Counted from the first letter of the stretch, positions 1 to 8,600 are shown. The stretch: 64,000 nucleotides of DNA from Aliikangiella sp. G2MR2-5 (GCF_015687155.1 NZ_JADPQF010000004.1:186001-250000), one strand, 5' to 3'. Program-made: numbers and translations. Notes: a model not told the origin generated them from the letters alone.

Positions 1-1039
1 ATCTTTCAGCATGACGATCAACATTCTGCCAGTCAAAGCTCGTTTGCCAGGTAATATTTTTATTTGCATTTTGCCAACGTCTCAGCCATTTTAACCCAGA
101 GGTTTTTGAGTAGGAATCTGTTAACATACGCATTGATGCTGTTTGCTCCCGCAAACTAAAGTTGTCCATTACATGATGTGCTTCATTAAAATAAAGCTGA
201 TACTCGGTGTAATTATTAGAGTTTTGATCTCCGTCCAGATACATTAATTGGATTGCATCCATATCTGTTTTGGGTCCATCCATCATGGTGCCGGCAAAAA
301 GTGCATCCGCACCTCGGTTTGCCATAAAAGAAATGCGCCACTCTACATCCTGGTTTGGGGTATATCCTGCAATCAGGGTATTCGTTCTAGTATTGAATGC
401 TGTACGAGTAAGCTTGCCTTCACCATCCTCATAGCTCTTTTGATCGAGTAGTTGACTAATTAGCCTGAGGTACCCTTTTTCGTTTCCTGTGGCCAAATCA
501 GTACCAAGTTTATAGTAATCCGGTGAATAAGCGACCATCAGCTTTCCCTCTATTTCGTTTTCTCCTAATAGCGGGCTATAGCGCTTGAAATTTATCGTTC
601 CTGCAGGACCGCCTGAACCAAAAATCAAAGACTCAACACCTTTAATAATTTGTACCTCATCCCAGCCGAAGGGTTCAGTGTAGGAGCCGGGTGAATCCAT
701 TCTATTGGGCCCTGCCCCGTGAAGAAATGCGCCTTGCTGTAATAAATTAAGTCGTGTTTGGCTTTGTCCGCGTAATACTGGATCGATGCCATGGCCGCCA
801 GCTCTTATTGCGGAAAAACCAGGAAAACGAATCAGGAGATCACCGGCATCGGTGATGACCTGGTTATCATACTCGTCAAGTTGTTCGCTCAAGCCTTCAA
901 TGCTTTGTTGAATCGGAGAGCCAGTAATGACCAGTGTACGACTCTCATCAATTGTTGCATCGTCAGCGTAAATATAACTACTGGAGAGAAGGATTGATGT
1001 GGCAACGATAAATTTTTTAAATTGAAATGTGTTTATCAT
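1..1039 (-). CDS. TonB-dependent copper receptor (OprC/NosA-like), C-terminus beyond the window
   Basis: The reading frame opens at the ATG whose complement is at 1037-1039 and stays open to the left edge, giving about 346 N-terminal residues. A signal peptide (ending near YIYA) precedes a plug domain with VLRGQSQTRLNLL and a segment HGAGPNRMDSPGSY, followed by IIKGVESLIFGSGGPAGTINF-like residues. The PNRMD-P-SY block followed by IKG and GSGGPAGT is characteristic of the copper-receptor branch (OprC, NosA). Such outer-membrane proteins bind or import copper using TonB energy. In Pseudomonas OprC a Cys lies four residues before the Met (GACPNRM); here it is Gly (GAGPNRM), so the metal site may differ. 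It is divergent from the regB-like gene. The barrel cannot be judged from this fragment. Confidence 0.85.
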   Translation of the reverse strand, partial: MINTFQFKKFIVATSILLSSSYIYADDATIDESRTLVITGSPIQQSIEGLSEQLDEYDNQVITDAGDLLIRFPGFSAIRAGGHGIDPVLRGQSQTRLNLLQQGAFLHGAGPNRMDSPGSYTEPFGWDEVQIIKGVESLIFGSGGPAGTINFKRYSPLLGENEIEGKLMVAYSPDYYKLGTDLATGNEKGYLRLISQLLDQKSYEDGEGKLTRTAFNTRTNTLIAGYTPNQDVEWRISFMANRGADALFAGTMMDGPKTDMDAIQLMYLDGDQNSNNYTEYQLYFNEAHHVMDNFSLREQTASMRMLTDSYSKTSGLKWLRRWQNANKNITWQTSFDWQNVDRHAER

Positions 1040-1251
1040 GATTACTACACTTATTTTGAAAATGGGAGCTAATTACTAAAATCAGTCAAAGCCGGGTAAT
1101 TGGTTGCATGGTAATATTCAAAGAGGCGCGATTCTATGCGACTAATTGTCGCACCCACTCGCTTTTTGTTCGGTGTTAGAATGTGAAACCCTTACAATAA
1201 ATGTTTACCAAAGGCGTGAACTACGCGGGATAGAAAAGAGAGTAATTAAAA

Positions 1252-2538
1252 GTGATCCCTGTTTTTCATATGGCAAAGGCCGATTCAAATCTGTCTTATC
1301 TGGCGATTCTAAATCGCATTCGATTGATCGCGATCAATGGCCAAATTCTGATGATTCTTGCAGCCAACTGGCTATTACAGATTCGTTTACCGTTGGACTG
1401 GTTGATTTTACTTATCGGCGTTGAAATTTTGTTTCAGAGCTATGCATTTTGGCGATGTAAGCAAGGAGGCAATTTTTCTTCGACCTTGTTGATGATGCAC
1501 CTGTTATTCGACTCGCTAATCTTAACGGGACTGATCTTTTTCACAGGAGGAGCTAACAACCCATTTATTTATCTTCTTCTCCTTTTTCTTGCGCTGGCAA
1601 CTTTTATGTTAAGTCAGAAAGAGTTGATTTTGGTAAGCATTAGTCAACTTGCGCTTTACTCTTTTCTGAATCTTTATCAGAGACCGCTAGAGCTTGGCGA
1701 TGCCAGCCCATTGAATTCCTTTCACTTACACTTGGCCGGGATGTGGGTTAACTTTTTTTTGACTGTAATATTGATTGCTTTTTTTGGTTTGTTGGCTCGA
1801 CAGGTGTTTCTTCTGCAAGAAAAGAAGATTAGAGAGCTTCATGAAAGACAGCTTCGTGATGAGCAACTTTTGAATTTGGGCATAATGTCTGCCGGCGCAG
1901 CACATGAACTGGGAACGCCAATGTCGACAATGGCTGTTGTTGTCGATGATCTACAGCATAGCGATATTGGCATCGAGTTTAAGGATGATCTTAAGATTAT
2001 CGCAGACCAAATAAACGCTTGTCGTCAAATTATTCAGTCTCTGGCAGAAAAAAGTCGGACTGTTAAAAACCAGGAGACGATTACTCAAGGATTACCAGGA
2101 GATTTTAAACAACAACTCAGTAAAACTTTGGAGCAATGGTTAGTGTACCGACCCAGAATGCAGCTTATTCAAAGCTGGGACGCAGCTATTGATAGTGTCG
2201 CTAAAGGTCTTTCGGTAACGCTGCAGCAAGCTATAACTAACCTATTGGATAATGCTGCTGATGCAAGTTTGCTTAATGGCAGCGACCAGATTCGGGTTGA
2301 ATGCTACTTGAATGAAACATGGGTTTTTATTGATATAAAAGATAACGGACTGGGAATCGGAGAGCTGAAGCAGCAAACATTAGGTAGCGCGCCAACTTTA
2401 AGTGATAAAAAGCAGCGTTTGGGATGGGGATTATTCTTGTCAAACGCCAGTATAGAGAGAGCGGGCGGACAAGTGCATTTGATGAGCCAGCAAGCAGGTG
2501 GTACTTTGACCCGAATCCAGCTTCCTCTTATGCCCTAA
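1252..2538 (+). CDS. regB: RegB/PrrB-type redox sensor histidine kinase
   Basis: A 428-aa membrane kinase. About six hydrophobic segments fill residues 20-190, with the family's quinone-sensing loop GGANNPF at 99-105. The dimerisation box HELGTP places the phospho-accepting His at 218. A Cys lies 39 residues further on (257, in ACRQII), matching the spacing between His225 and the redox-active Cys265 of RegB. The N box LLDNAADAS and the G boxes DNGLGIG and GWGLFLS complete the ATPase domain. RegB-type kinases couple respiratory redox state (quinone pool, thiol oxidation) to transcription. The response regulator follows 40 bp downstream. The GTG start has a GAGAG about 10 bp upstream; ATG at 1270 is a shorter alternative. 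Confidence 0.93.
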   Translation: MIPVFHMAKADSNLSYLAILNRIRLIAINGQILMILAANWLLQIRLPLDWLILLIGVEILFQSYAFWRCKQGGNFSSTLLMMHLLFDSLILTGLIFFTGGANNPFIYLLLLFLALATFMLSQKELILVSISQLALYSFLNLYQRPLELGDASPLNSFHLHLAGMWVNFFLTVILIAFFGLLARQVFLLQEKKIRELHERQLRDEQLLNLGIMSAGAAHELGTPMSTMAVVVDDLQHSDIGIEFKDDLKIIADQINACRQIIQSLAEKSRTVKNQETITQGLPGDFKQQLSKTLEQWLVYRPRMQLIQSWDAAIDSVAKGLSVTLQQAITNLLDNAADASLLNGSDQIRVECYLNETWVFIDIKDNGLGIGELKQQTLGSAPTLSDKKQRLGWGLFLSNASIERAGGQVHLMSQQAGGTLTRIQLPLMP

Positions 2539-2578
2539 AGCAAGAAAAAATATCAAGCTTTTTAATAAGGAGCTATTG

Positions 2579-3109
2579 ATGTCCCTTGAATTTATTTTAA
2601 TCGATGATGACGCTACTTTTCGTCAGGTGATGGCTCGTAGTTTGTCACGGATGGAATATAAAGTTGAGGCTTTTGAGCACCCTGAAGTTGCTAGCGAATC
2701 CATTTACAAAGCTAAAGCACCGTATGTGATTCTGGATCTCAAGCTGGAAGGAGATTCTGGTTTAAGGTATGTAAAGTCAATCAAATTAGCTAACGCAAAT
2801 TGTCGAATAATACTGCTTACAGGGTATGCCAGCATTTCAACTGCGGTGGAAGCAATTAAATTGGGAGCAGATGACTATCTGACCAAACCCATTACCGCCA
2901 GAGAGTTGATTGCACATATTGAATCACCTGTTGAAGGCGAAGAAACCCCAATCGAGGACAAACCTATGTCGATCGATAGACTGGAATGGGAACATATTCA
3001 CAAAGTCTTATCCGAATACGGCGGAAATATCTCGGCAACCGCAAGAGCATTGGGGATGCACCGTAGAACGCTGCAACGTAAGTTAGCAAAGCGCCCGAAG
3101 CAAAGTTAG
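2579..3109 (+). CDS. regA: RegA/PrrA/ActR-type response regulator
   Basis: A 176-aa two-domain regulator. The receiver carries the acidic pair in LIDDDATFR, the phospho-Asp in VILDLKLEGDSG, Thr in LLTGYAS and Lys in YLTKPI. The C-terminus is a Fis-type helix-turn-helix (GNISATARALGMHRRTLQRKL), the arrangement typical of RegA. ATG 2579 is preceded by TAAGGAG, a good ribosome site. It is co-transcribed with the redox kinase upstream and probably controls respiratory or energy genes. Which targets it has here cannot be read from the window. Confidence 0.93.
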   Translation: MSLEFILIDDDATFRQVMARSLSRMEYKVEAFEHPEVASESIYKAKAPYVILDLKLEGDSGLRYVKSIKLANANCRIILLTGYASISTAVEAIKLGADDYLTKPITARELIAHIESPVEGEETPIEDKPMSIDRLEWEHIHKVLSEYGGNISATARALGMHRRTLQRKLAKRPKQS

Positions 3110-3175
3110 ATATCTGAAAATTAGAGTGCTCTCTCCTTTTTTGAAGCAAAAATGGTTAAAAACAGCAGGCTCCAC

Positions 3176-3197
3176 TAAGCTTAACTTAATAAGCTTA
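3176..3197. repeat. Paired TAAGCTTA boxes
   Basis: Two copies of the self-complementary octamer TAAGCTTA (3176-3183 and 3190-3197) are separated by six bases, just upstream of the 143-aa gene. They can form a weak AT-rich hairpin or serve as a protein site. No T-run follows, so a terminator for regA is doubtful. Confidence 0.4.
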
Positions 3198-3211
3198 ATT
3201 GGCGGACCAGA

Positions 3212-3643
3212 ATGCAATTATTTAAGGAAAAGGGAGTTGTTAATGTTTTCTACGAGGAAGATGAAATGCTCCAGATCCATGAGTGGCTAAACTATAGCCC
3301 GGATGGGGATGAACGAATTATGTTTAAGGCTCTAGATAGAATTTATCAATTGTTGATCGAATATCCGGTCACAAAAGTTCTGGTTATTGCTGACCAGGCT
3401 AAAGGCGCATTTTCACCTAATCTACAAGCTTTCATCCGAGAGACTCAATTCCCGCGATTAATATCTGATACTCAAATCCGCTTTGTCGCAACGGTAAAAC
3501 CTGCTGACTTACTCGCACAAGTATATACAGATGTGTGGAAAGAGCAGCTCAAACAAAACTCAACTTTAATAATGCATGATGTTGCTGATGAAGCTAGTGG
3601 ACGCAGATGGTTGAGAGAAGCTGAAGCGTTAGCAAATAGCTAA
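3212..3643 (+). CDS. Conserved hypothetical protein, possible SpoIIAA/STAS-like fold
   Basis: A 143-aa soluble protein without signal peptide or membrane segment. The alternating pattern (VVNVFYEEDEMLQIHEWLNY, VTKVLVIADQAKGAFSP, RFVATVKPADLLAQV) suggests an alpha/beta sandwich like the small STAS/SpoIIAA-like proteins, but I see no catalytic motif and cannot name a family securely. The codon pattern and length look like a real gene. It follows regA by 100 bp and converges with rpiA, ending 8 bp from that gene's stop. The ribosome site before ATG 3212 is weak. Confidence 0.6.
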   Translation: MQLFKEKGVVNVFYEEDEMLQIHEWLNYSPDGDERIMFKALDRIYQLLIEYPVTKVLVIADQAKGAFSPNLQAFIRETQFPRLISDTQIRFVATVKPADLLAQVYTDVWKEQLKQNSTLIMHDVADEASGRRWLREAEALANS

Positions 3644-3651
3644 CTCTTCGA

Positions 3652-4317
3652 CTATTTTGAGTCTAAGCTTACTATTCCATCTCCTGTTGCCAGAATCAGA
3701 TGATCTGCTTTGCGTTGAGCGAACAACCCATTGGTAACCACCCCTACAATCTGATTAATTTTGGACTCAAGAATTTTTGCCTGGGTGATTTCCAGACTAT
3801 GAACGTCGAGAATTACATTACCATTATCAGTGACTACGCCAGTTCGATACACCGGATCGCCGCCTAACTTAACAATTTCTCGGGCTACGTGGCTTCTAGC
3901 CATCGGAATGACTTCAATAGGAAGCGGGAAGTTTCCGAGAGTTTTTACGTATTTTGATTGGTCTGCAATACAGACAAATTTTTCTGCGACTGCAGCAATT
4001 ATCTTTTCACGTGTAAGTGCTGCCCCTCCGCCTTTGATAAGTTCCAGTTGTTCATTAGCTTCATCTGCTCCATCAATATAAACCGGGATATAATCTGCAT
4101 CATTTAGATCCAGAACTTCGATGCCAAGAGCCTCCAGTTTTCGCGTTGATGCTTCTGAACTGGAAACCGCAGCCTTTATTCTGTGCTTGTGCTCTGCTAG
4201 CAGATCGATAAAGCAGTTAACAGTAGACCCTGTCCCTATTCCAATGATTTCGCCGTCTACGATGTATTTTAATGCAGCGCGTGCAGCTTCAATTTTAAGT
4301 TGCTGTTGTTTATCCAT
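3652..4317 (-). CDS. rpiA: Ribose-5-phosphate isomerase A
   Basis: The 221-aa product has the usual RpiA length (E. coli 219). It interconverts ribose-5-phosphate and ribulose-5-phosphate in the non-oxidative pentose phosphate pathway, in the cytoplasm. The phosphate-binding loop GIGTGST is at 26-32. The catalytic set is in place: Asp82 and Asp85 in YIDGADEAN, Lys95 in [13 protein letters not shown], and Glu104. The gene is monocistronic here and converges with the 143-aa gene. A perfect 9-bp-arm palindrome lies about 130 bp upstream of its start. Confidence 0.97.
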   Translation of the reverse strand: MDKQQQLKIEAARAALKYIVDGEIIGIGTGSTVNCFIDLLAEHKHRIKAAVSSSEASTRKLEALGIEVLDLNDADYIPVYIDGADEANEQLELIKGGGAALTREKIIAAVAEKFVCIADQSKYVKTLGNFPLPIEVIPMARSHVAREIVKLGGDPVYRTGVVTDNGNVILDVHSLEITQAKILESKINQIVGVVTNGLFAQRKADHLILATGDGIVSLDSK

Positions 4318-4448
4318 TATGTTTTCCGGAAGTTAAAATTAAGGACAAAAAATATTGAAAAAGGACCTAAAGAGCGGACACTTATTATTCGCATCTGAGC
4401 GCGATTATACCTGCTTTAAATATCGCCGATAAAGAAAGTTTTGTGATT

Positions 4449-4471
4449 AAAATGTGAGCAGTTCACATTTT
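4449..4471. promoter_or_regulatory. CRP-like perfect palindrome
   Basis: AAAATGTGA, five bases (GCAGT), then TCACATTTT: 9-bp arms, perfectly complementary. It resembles the CRP/Vfr consensus TGTGA-N6-TCACA, but the spacer is one base shorter. Another TTGTGA lies directly upstream at 4441. It sits in the 400-bp gap between rpiA and the 44-aa peptide gene and could serve either. The gap otherwise holds only the hairpin at 4486-4521 and no gene that I can support. Confidence 0.5.
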
Positions 4472-4485
4472 AGTCGAAAATTTGT

Positions 4486-4521
4486 CATACCCCCTTGATC
4501 CTGTCAAAAAACAGGAGTATG
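4486..4521 (+). other. Stem-loop in the leader of the small-peptide gene
   Basis: CATAC (4486-4490) pairs with GTATG (4517-4521), and TCCTGT (4499-4504) pairs with ACAGGA (4511-4516) around a CAAAAA loop, leaving an eight-base bulge on one side. No T-run follows, so it is more likely an RNA leader structure or a protein site than a terminator. Confidence 0.4.
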
Positions 4522-4714
4522 TTGTCTGTCCGCTTTGAAAAAGCAGTCTTAATTCAAAGTGATAAGGAAATAACTTGTTCAGTGTTCTATAAAACTGTGA
4601 GCGCAGTTTTAGATATTCTGAAGATTGAGCAGGAAGGAATTTTGGGTAAGGGACTCCAACAATAAAAAAAATAGCAAAAAATTGACTGCCTCAGGGGGCA
4701 GATTGGAGAACCAA

Positions 4715-4849
4715 ATGAAACGTAAACCAGATATTTTAGTTGTTCTGGCTGCGTTACTTGGGATCGGCATGGTGTTGTCGAGCTTTAGTGGGGTTAGTGT
4801 TGCTGAAACACAAACGCAACAAGTTCAAGTATCGTCAGTTCAGTCTTAA
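4715..4849 (+). CDS. Small exported or membrane peptide, unknown function
   Basis: The ATG at 4715 follows TTGGAGAA at a good distance and gives a 44-aa peptide. It has a basic start (MKRKPD), one hydrophobic segment of about 20 residues (ILVVLAALLGIGMVLSSF), an Ala-rich VSVAE that could be a signal-peptidase site, and a short Gln/Val/Ser tail. The frame is open further upstream to 4625, but that stretch is Lys/Asn-rich without a clear ribosome site. I do not recognise a family. The long structured 5' region and the hairpins downstream suggest regulated expression. Confidence 0.55.
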   Translation: MKRKPDILVVLAALLGIGMVLSSFSGVSVAETQTQQVQVSSVQS

Positions 4850-4910
4850 AAGCATTTCATATGCTGCTTTCCTTTGTCTATTTAAGTGAAAGCACATATG
4901 TGTGTATATC

Positions 4911-5009
4911 CAGACCTCTTACCCTTTGGTCTGTTGAAAGCATGAGCCTTCGAGGTCATTAGTGTGCCCTAGTTAGCACTGATAGTAAGGCTCTTTCCCC
5001 ATTTTTCTA
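4911..5009 (+). terminator. Tandem hairpins with T-rich tail after the small-peptide gene
   Basis: CAGACC (4911-4916) pairs with GGTCTG (4928-4933). GAGCCTT (4944-4950) pairs with AAGGCTC (4987-4993), enclosing an inner AGTG/CACT stem. TTTCCCCATTTTTC follows. The second structure is a plausible terminator of the small-peptide transcript and is also correctly placed to stop fau transcription from the other side. Confidence 0.5.
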
Positions 5010-5033
5010 TTACGACAAAGTTTTAGTGGCGCT

Positions 5034-5651
5034 TTATTTTCGGTTAAACAGATAGAGTTGTTTTTCAGTGAGAACTCCATCGAGAGGGTAGTCCCACTTT
5101 TCAACCGGAATCTTTTCTACTTTTTGTTGTTCAAAAGCCAGGCCAATACAGGTTGGGCGTAGACTTTTGTTTTTTTCATCAACTAAATGAGCGAGCGTGG
5201 CATCATAATAGCCTCCCCCCATTCCTAACCTATTTCCGTGTTCGTCGAAGGATACAAGCGGCATCAATAAAAGATCGATTTTGGAAGGAGCGATAGCAAA
5301 ATTAACCGACTTTTGTACTTCCGGGATCCCGAGTCGATTGGGTAGTAACTGCTCGCCAGCTTCAAATGGAAAAAACCATAACCGATTTGGTTTACTTGGT
5401 CTTAGCTTTGGGAGCAGACAATAGCGCTTGTCTTGCTGAATTTGTTTGATTAGTGGCGTGGTGTTGATTTCTCCATCAAAGGAGAGGAAACAGGCGATAT
5501 TTTTAGCTAGCCGGTAAGACTCTAACTCTATTAGTTGTCGGGTAACATTTAAACCAGCGTTGAGAGAGTATTTTTTGTTGATACTGCGACGAACCTCCCG
5601 GATCTGATTTCTGATTTCCGATTTTAGCTGTTGAGTGGAGCTGGGGTTCAT
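5034..5651 (-). CDS. fau: 5-formyltetrahydrofolate cyclo-ligase
   Basis: A 205-aa enzyme (YgfA/MTHFS) that uses ATP to convert 5-formyl-THF into 5,10-methenyl-THF, returning folate to one-carbon metabolism. The signature NRLGMGGGYYD is present near residue 145, and a basic helix RNQIREVRR is at the N-terminus. I place the start at the ATG complementary to 5649-5651 (MNPSSTQQ); the frame extends upstream, but that part overlaps the 6S RNA. The order zapA, 6S RNA, fau on one strand is the standard gammaproteobacterial arrangement, in which fau is often co-transcribed with 6S RNA. Confidence 0.93.
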   Translation of the reverse strand: MNPSSTQQLKSEIRNQIREVRRSINKKYSLNAGLNVTRQLIELESYRLAKNIACFLSFDGEINTTPLIKQIQQDKRYCLLPKLRPSKPNRLWFFPFEAGEQLLPNRLGIPEVQKSVNFAIAPSKIDLLLMPLVSFDEHGNRLGMGGGYYDATLAHLVDEKNKSLRPTCIGLAFEQQKVEKIPVEKWDYPLDGVLTEKQLYLFNRK

Positions 5652-5702
5652 AGTAATTAAACGTTGAGCAGGTAAAATGAGCAGAGCATTTGAAGGAGGA
5701 AT

Positions 5703-5912
5703 CATCACCCGCTTTGCCGTTTGCTGGTCTCGCCCATGAACCCGGAGGTTCAGGGGGGAATTCCGTGTTTAACTCAGGCTTTCCGATTTCCGAAACTAAC
5801 GATAAATCGCTAATTTTGGCCGGACTTGCACACCATTAATCAACAAGAACTCCCAGAGATACAGTTTATCGGCTCAAGGACTACAACAGCTTGGCGCACA
5901 AAGCAGGCGATG
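5703..5912 (-). ncRNA. ssrS: 6S RNA
   Basis: On the minus strand, between zapA and fau, which is its conserved location. The terminal stem is formed by 5899-5912 (CATCGCCTGCTTTG on the RNA strand) and 5703-5716 (CAAAGCGGGTGATG). The 5' half contains CCTTGAGCCGATA, matching CCCUGAGCCGAUA of E. coli 6S RNA. The 3' half contains GAACCTCCGGGTTC, matching the GAACC/GGGUUC hairpin. The length of about 210 nt is slightly above the usual 180-190, so the ends are approximate. 6S RNA mimics an open promoter and sequesters sigma-70 RNA polymerase in stationary phase. Confidence 0.9.
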
Positions 5913-5919
5913 CAAGATG

Positions 5920-6234
5920 CTATGTTAACTCCATTTGGGCGCTGGAAGCTAGCTTTGAATCTATATCTTTTTGTAATTGTTTGATTCGTTGATCGATACT
6001 GGTCGACAAGTCGCTTTGACCTGACTCGCCATGTAATAACTCAAAAGCCAGGTTTAGTGCAGCCATTACCGCTATGCGATCCATGCCCACTATTCTTCCG
6101 CCGGCCTTTATTTCTCGCATGCGCTTATCTAGTTCTTTAGCAGCTTTTTCAAGCTTTTCAGCCTGCTCAGGCGGGCTAGAAACATGGAACTCGTTTCCAA
6201 GAATGTAGACGGTTACTGGTGTTACTTCTGCCAT
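5920..6234 (-). CDS. zapA: Cell division protein ZapA
   Basis: A 104-aa protein. The N-terminal beta region VTPVTVYILGNEFHVSSPPE is followed by the helical part with AAKELDKRMREIKAGGRIVGMDRIAVMAALNLAFELL, the ZapA signature, and a C-terminal coiled coil. ZapA bundles FtsZ filaments and links the Z-ring to ZapB. It starts 3 bp after the stop of the upstream short coiled-coil gene, so the two are one operon. 6S RNA begins just downstream. Confidence 0.95.
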   Translation of the reverse strand: MAEVTPVTVYILGNEFHVSSPPEQAEKLEKAAKELDKRMREIKAGGRIVGMDRIAVMAALNLAFELLHGESGQSDLSTSIDQRIKQLQKDIDSKLASSAQMELT

Positions 6235-6237
6235 GGC

Positions 6238-6417
6238 TTAGCCCAACTCTTTTAATTTGGTGATCATGGCTTCAATCTTTTGACTAGCGAGTTTATTTTT
6301 CTCGATCAAACTGTCACGATCCTGACGCAGCTTCCTGTTTTCCCGCTGCAACGACTCAAATTGGTCGAGCATCCTGGAAACGCTGTCCTCAAGTTGTGAA
6401 AGATTTGAAGTATTCAT
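6238..6417 (-). CDS. TIGR02449-type short coiled-coil protein (ZapA operon partner)
   Basis: A 59-aa product starting MNTSNLSQLEDSVSRMLDQF and continuing as an uninterrupted heptad-like helix (RENRKLRQDRDSLIEKNKLA) to the end LKELG. This matches the TIGR02449 family, ZapB-like coiled-coil proteins regularly found just before zapA in gammaproteobacteria. The stop is 3 bp before the zapA ATG. A role in Z-ring organisation is inferred from linkage and shape only. Confidence 0.88.
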   Translation of the reverse strand: MNTSNLSQLEDSVSRMLDQFESLQRENRKLRQDRDSLIEKNKLASQKIEAMITKLKELG

Positions 6418-6532
6418 GGCAAACTGTTGTTTTTTAGAATGATTTCAATATAGAGCGCATCATCATTCGGGTCAATGGTATAATCGTCAAAATTGACAAT
6501 TATTCCCTATTTTATAGGTATAGGAGCCCTAA

Positions 6533-7117
6533 ATGGAGCCGAGAAAAGACCTAAACTACGAAAAGGTCGAAGAAATACTGGCTGAAGCCGACCTCGAGCT
6601 GACCGCAGCCGAACTACAGGCAACATTGTGCGGAATGATATCTGCAGGTCTTAAGCTTTCAGATGAAGGATGGCAGGATAGTATTGCTGTATTGGTTAGA
6701 GAAGATGGGCAAGTCCCGGAAAATATCCAGCGGCTGATTAATGATTTAGCACATTGGACAGAAGCAGAGATGCAGCATCATGACCTCTTGGCCCCGACCT
6801 TATTGCCTGATGAAGATTATCCTGCGGTTGATCAGCTTGAAGCTATCACGCTTTGGTGTCAGGGGTTTTTGTTGGGATTTGGATTACAAACAGGAGATAA
6901 CCCTATAGAAAACACCGATGTCAGAGAAGCGATAGCAGACCTGGCCGATATTTCTCAGCTTATGATTGAGGCCGACGATGACGAAGAAACACAGGAAGCC
7001 CTTTTCACTGTAGCGGAGCATATTAGAGTTGCTGTTCAGGTAATCTATTGGGAAATAGTGATGAAGTCTCAGGCTGGAGAAACAGCTGAAACACCAAAAA
7101 ATGAGACTATTCATTAA
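6533..7117 (+). CDS. ygfB: UPF0149 family protein YgfB
   Basis: A 194-aa acidic helical protein with the UPF0149 features AELQATLCGMISAG near 25-40, WCQGFLLGFGL near 108-118, and an acidic C-terminal helix with HIRVAVQVIYWEI. In E. coli ygfB precedes pepP-ubiH-ubiI, exactly as here. In Pseudomonas YgfB has been linked to regulation of beta-lactam resistance genes, but its biochemical role is not settled. AGGAG seven bases upstream supports the ATG. It is divergent from the zapA operon. Confidence 0.93.
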   Translation: MEPRKDLNYEKVEEILAEADLELTAAELQATLCGMISAGLKLSDEGWQDSIAVLVREDGQVPENIQRLINDLAHWTEAEMQHHDLLAPTLLPDEDYPAVDQLEAITLWCQGFLLGFGLQTGDNPIENTDVREAIADLADISQLMIEADDDEETQEALFTVAEHIRVAVQVIYWEIVMKSQAGETAETPKNETIH

Positions 7118-7238
7118 CCTGAGATAGGAAGGTAAAGGTTTTTCTACTAAAATAAACTACAGCCCTCTCAGCGATTGATAGTTATTCAGGTGGGAGGCTT
7201 ATCAACTTGTTAAAAATAATAATCCTGATGTAAATTCT

Positions 7239-8555
7239 ATGATATCAAGAGCTGAGTTTGCTCGCCGCCGCCGAGAGTTAATGGATTTAATGGGCAATAA
7301 TTCTATTGCTATTTTGCCTTCAGCCAGCGAGGTTACTCGGAGTCGCGATACAGAATACCATTTTCGTCAAAATAGTGACTTTCATTATTTAACCGGTTTT
7401 CCAGAGCCTGATGCGGTTCTGGTTCTCTTGCCGGGGAGAGAGCATGGCGAGTATGTTATTTTCTGCCGGGAAAAGGACGTTAAAATGGAAACCTGGCATG
7501 GGCGCCGTCAAGGACAGATTGGAGCCAAGAAAAATTTCGGCTGTAATGATGCTTTCCCGATTGATGATATTGACGACATCTTGCCTGGATTGATGGAGGG
7601 CAGAGAGAGAATCTATTACGAATTTGGTAACCACACTGAGTTCGATAATCGAATCATGGGGTGGATAAATAGCTTAAGAAAAATGGTTAAAAAAGGTGCC
7701 CACCCTCCAGGGGAGCTGATCGATCTCGCACATATTCTGCATGATATGCGCTTGATTAAAAGTAAAGCCGAAATCAAAGTAATGAAAAAAGCTGCGGAAA
7801 TTTCTGTTCAAGCACATATCGCTGCGATGAAAAGATGCCGTCCGGGATTAAGCGAGTTACAAATCGAAGCGGAGTTAAAGTACCAGTTTGCCAACCTTGG
7901 TGCGCGTTTTGAAGCATACAATTCCATAGTGGCTGGCGGAGAAAATGCCTGTATTTTGCACTATGTTGAAAACAATTGTGAGCTAAAAGACGGAGACTTG
8001 ATCCTGATAGATGCGGGCGCCGAGTTAGACGGCTATGCTGCCGATATCAGTCGTACATTCCCTGTGAATGGATGCTACTCTCCCGAGCAGCTTGAAGCTT
8101 ATCAATGGGTTCTTAAAGCCAATAAAGAAGCTATTAAGGCTGCCAAGCCGGGTAAAGCCTGGACCGATCCTCATGATGTAGCTGTTAGGGTTCTGACTGA
8201 AGGGTTACTCAGTATGGGAATTCTTCACGGAGAATTGGAGGCCTTAATTGAAGCAGGCGCTTACAAACCCTTCTACATGCATAAAACTGGACACTGGTTA
8301 GGCCTTGATGTTCATGATGTTGGTGATTATATGCAGGATAACGAGCCGAGGGAGCTCGCTGAAGGTATGGTTCTTACTGTGGAGCCCGGTCTCTATTTTG
8401 CGCCAAAAACAAAGGGGCTGGATAAGAAATGGTGGGGAATTGGAATAAGAATTGAGGACGATGTCTTGATTACCAAAAAAAGTAATAAGGTACTGACGTT
8501 TGGCGTGCCCAAAGAACCCCATGAAATAGAAGCCTTGATGCAGTCAGAAGCATAA
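7239..8555 (+). CDS. pepP: Xaa-Pro aminopeptidase II
   Basis: A 438-aa cytoplasmic metalloprotease that removes an N-terminal residue preceding proline. The N-terminal creatinase-like domain (1-170) includes YHFRQNSDFHYLTGF. The C-terminal pita-bread domain has all five metal ligands: Asp258 and Asp269 (LIDAGAELDGYAADISR), His352 (HKTGHWLGLDVHD), Glu382 (VEPGLYF) and Glu406 (GIRIEDD). The length equals the E. coli enzyme (441). The gene sits in the conserved order ygfB-pepP-ubiH-ubiI. Confidence 0.96.
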   Translation: MISRAEFARRRRELMDLMGNNSIAILPSASEVTRSRDTEYHFRQNSDFHYLTGFPEPDAVLVLLPGREHGEYVIFCREKDVKMETWHGRRQGQIGAKKNFGCNDAFPIDDIDDILPGLMEGRERIYYEFGNHTEFDNRIMGWINSLRKMVKKGAHPPGELIDLAHILHDMRLIKSKAEIKVMKKAAEISVQAHIAAMKRCRPGLSELQIEAELKYQFANLGARFEAYNSIVAGGENACILHYVENNCELKDGDLILIDAGAELDGYAADISRTFPVNGCYSPEQLEAYQWVLKANKEAIKAAKPGKAWTDPHDVAVRVLTEGLLSMGILHGELEALIEAGAYKPFYMHKTGHWLGLDVHDVGDYMQDNEPRELAEGMVLTVEPGLYFAPKTKGLDKKWWGIGIRIEDDVLITKKSNKVLTFGVPKEPHEIEALMQSEA

Positions 8556-8600
8556 TGAAAAGCAAATATTGAAAGTGGCTAAGAAAATGAGGAAGTTTGT

